Assembly (NCBI RefSeq): GCF_037893015.1
Contig: NC_133666.1
Coordinates: 622,461,156-622,525,155 of the forward strand
Direction: 5' to 3'
Origin: Macrotis lagotis
Taxonomy: Eukaryota; Chordata; Mammalia; Peramelemorphia; Peramelidae
DNA: 64,000 nucleotides
The position numbers were made by a program, and so were the translations under genes. Below the pieces are notes generated by a model, which worked only from the letters and a program-made list of their open reading frames with translations, did not search any database and was not told the origin of the DNA. Positions 61,979 to 64,000 of the stretch are shown piece after piece; the stretch's first letter is position 1, and every line of letters starts with the position of its first letter.

Positions 61979-62938
61979 TTAAATGAGCAATGTATGTGGG
62001 AAAAAATAGCAATCATCCTCTCACAAGAGACCAACTTGCACTGTACTCATCCCCAAAACATAAGTATAGAAGAGTGGGTTAAGTGTCTCCATTCCTGTGT
62101 TTTGAGCCAATACATCTAGATCCAGCTTAACTTCTCCATTCCTATGTTTCAGAGAAGGGAAACCAATCCTAGGGATGGGACAATGTTCTCATAAATCTCA
62201 TTACCGTTGTCCAATCAGTGAGCTATCCTGCTGTGACCATCACTGCAAACCAGTAACTTGGAATAATGAAGGGAATTAAGCATGTCTAACTGCCTCCCTT
62301 AAGAATGAGTGCTACCTTCTCTCCCACTGCCCTTTTTTGTGTTATAGTAACCTTAAGACTAGCACTCCTAATCTCAGTCCTAGTCTCACTGTGACTGTAT
62401 TTGTTATATCCTTCTCTTATTGCCTCTGGTCCTCCATACTCATGCCTATTCATTTTAGGTGTCATTCCTCCCTTTTTAAGACAAAAATAAAATACAGACA
62501 GTTCTACTATAACACCTGTTTCAAAAAATGTGAATTTGTTTGCATGCAATGATTATATTAGGGAACATTTTGAATATAACAAGAATTTTGTGTTTGTTTA
62601 TAAGAGATTTTTTCCATGAGAAATAGCAAGAATTCAGGAAACTATGATTCTTCATGATTGCTTTTAAGCTGTAATCCTTCTGACAAGGATTCTTAAAGTA
62701 AAAATTTGGACTTGTCAAAGTGCAATATTCATTGCAGATCTTCTGGTTATATCTTCTGTGACAGAGGAGATTTGGTCCACTCTCTCCCCCTTTTAGTCAT
62801 GATCTCTAGCCCCAGGGTCTTCTTGCCCTTCTTGCTTAGTACTTTACTAGCCTGTCACCTAGGGTTTAGCCTGAACAGAATAACCTGTGCTTTTAGCAGC
62901 TGTCATAGTTAATGTAGTATTTACTTCCTTTAACCACT

Positions 62939-62966
<28 letters not shown>
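62939..62966. repeat. (TA)n microsatellite
   Basis: About 14 TA units; not present at the matching site near 36900. Confidence 0.9.
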
Positions 62967-62969
<3 letters not shown>

Positions 62970-64000
62970 TCCTGCTGCCATTTTTATTTGATTCCTCTCT
63001 AATGAAGTTTTTAGCATCATGTCCTTTGTTAACTCCATTTCCCCCTTAAGTTTTGTGTTTTTTATTACAGAATTTTGTCATACTGAAAAGTTTTTGGGAA
63101 CTGATATGTTCAGTTCTTGTATAACTGAATGTTATAAAAATTCTAAAGAGCAATGATATATAGTGACTAGAGTCAGGAAAATTTGGATTCAAATACTCAC
63201 ACACATTAGTTATGTGACCATGGGCTGGTTGTTTTACCACTCAGTGCCCCAGGTCAATCTCTAATTTCATTGAATTAGCCTAGTTTATGAACTAGGTATT
63301 TCTTAACTTGATGAAGATCAAAGTATCAAACAAAAACAAAGGAAAGAATTTTCACTTTATGCATTGCTAATTTGTCTTATTTTTTGGTGAAATCGACTCT
63401 AAGTTTGGAAGGCATCATGTTATAAAGGACTGAGAACTGTATTTAAAATGAGAGTATTTAAGTCAAACCATCAAACACTTATTAAGAACCTGCCTTGTGC
63501 CAGATGCCCTTCTAAGTTCTAGAAATGCAAAAAAGGTTAAAGAATAGTTCTGTTCTCAATGAATTCAGAGTCTAAAGGGAGAGACAATAAACACTCTGTA
63601 AATAAATAAACAGATTAAATTATAGATAATCAAGAGAAAGATGGCACTATCAATAAGCTAGAACAGGAGAGGCTTTTTTTGGAAGTTGGGCTTTTATTTG
63701 TGACTTAAAGGAAAGGGAAGGAGATGGAAATGAATGGGAAGATCAGAGTATCTGTATTCCAATCTTGTCTTTGACATATCTCCTGGGTGATCTTGGACAG
63801 GTTAAAAATTCTCAAGGTTCCAGTTTTCTCAATGACAAAATTAAGCAGTTGGAGTAGGTCAGTGATGTCCAACTTAAAATAAACAACTACATATAAGCAT
63901 CTCTGTGACTAAATATTGACTTAGAACAGCATACATTAACATTATCCTTGATCTATTATGTTTTGTATTTATTTTGTTGAATATTTTCCACTTACACTTT

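Larger units (their letters stand above)
61500..64000. repeat. Duplicated spacer block, second copy, cut by window end
   Basis: Homologous to 35740-37930. Holds a small LINE insert, (TA)n at 62939-62966 and a MIR-type piece (about 63160-63270). The array very likely continues to the right. Confidence 0.55.

Overview
This is mammalian nuclear DNA, A+T-rich and crowded with retrotransposon relics. The short SINEs match the tRNA-derived WSINE/MAR type typical of marsupials, including a 3' half reading 'cagacacttaataattacctagctgtgtgg' in many copies. LINE relics of L1/HAL1 and L2 type also fit. My best guess is an Australian marsupial, possibly a dasyurid; this is an inference from repeat style only.

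The only multi-exon genes I can support are three tandem copies of one immunoglobulin-superfamily gene, all on the + strand. Each has a signal-peptide exon, one IgV exon and two or three hydrophobic (membrane) exons. The IgV domain and the second membrane exon resemble myelin oligodendrocyte glycoprotein (MOG) and the butyrophilin/SKINT group. No IgC exon and no B30.2 exon were seen. Copy 1 (about 8.25-14.19 kb) has an extra base at the end of its IgV exon and no recognisable last exon. Copy 2 (22.45-28.59 kb) has every exon open. Copy 3 (48.07-54.17 kb) has two stops in its IgV exon and a frameshift in the last exon. In all three copies the reading frame does not join between the first and second membrane exons by direct splicing, so either a small exon escapes me or the ancestor was already truncated.

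Layout: 1-2.4 kb is the tail of an earlier repeat unit with an L2-like LINE. 3.2-8.2 kb is upstream DNA of copy 1, including a candidate 5' non-coding exon whose donor is shared by all copies. 8.25-14.2 kb is gene copy 1, followed by L2/L1 relics to 17.8 kb. 17.8-22.4 kb is the upstream block of copy 2, with a 2-kb deletion relative to the other copies. 22.4-28.6 kb is gene copy 2, followed by an L2-like LINE (28.8-29.9 kb) and two L1/HAL1-like elements arranged head to head (30.2-35.6 kb). 35.7-38.2 kb is a duplicated spacer with a short telomeric repeat. 38.2-42.4 kb is a stretch not found elsewhere in the window, carrying a processed RPS4X-like retrocopy on the - strand. 42.4-48.0 kb is the upstream block of copy 3, then gene copy 3 to 54.2 kb, then the same L2 / L1 pair / spacer series to the end. 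Copies 2 and 3 repeat with a period of about 25.6-26 kb; copies 1 and 2 are about 14.2 kb apart.

No tRNA or rRNA gene, CRISPR array or bacterial-style operon is present. Most short ORFs lie in repeats or introns and are not listed as genes. All similarity statements come from reading by eye and memory of the families; no search was run.
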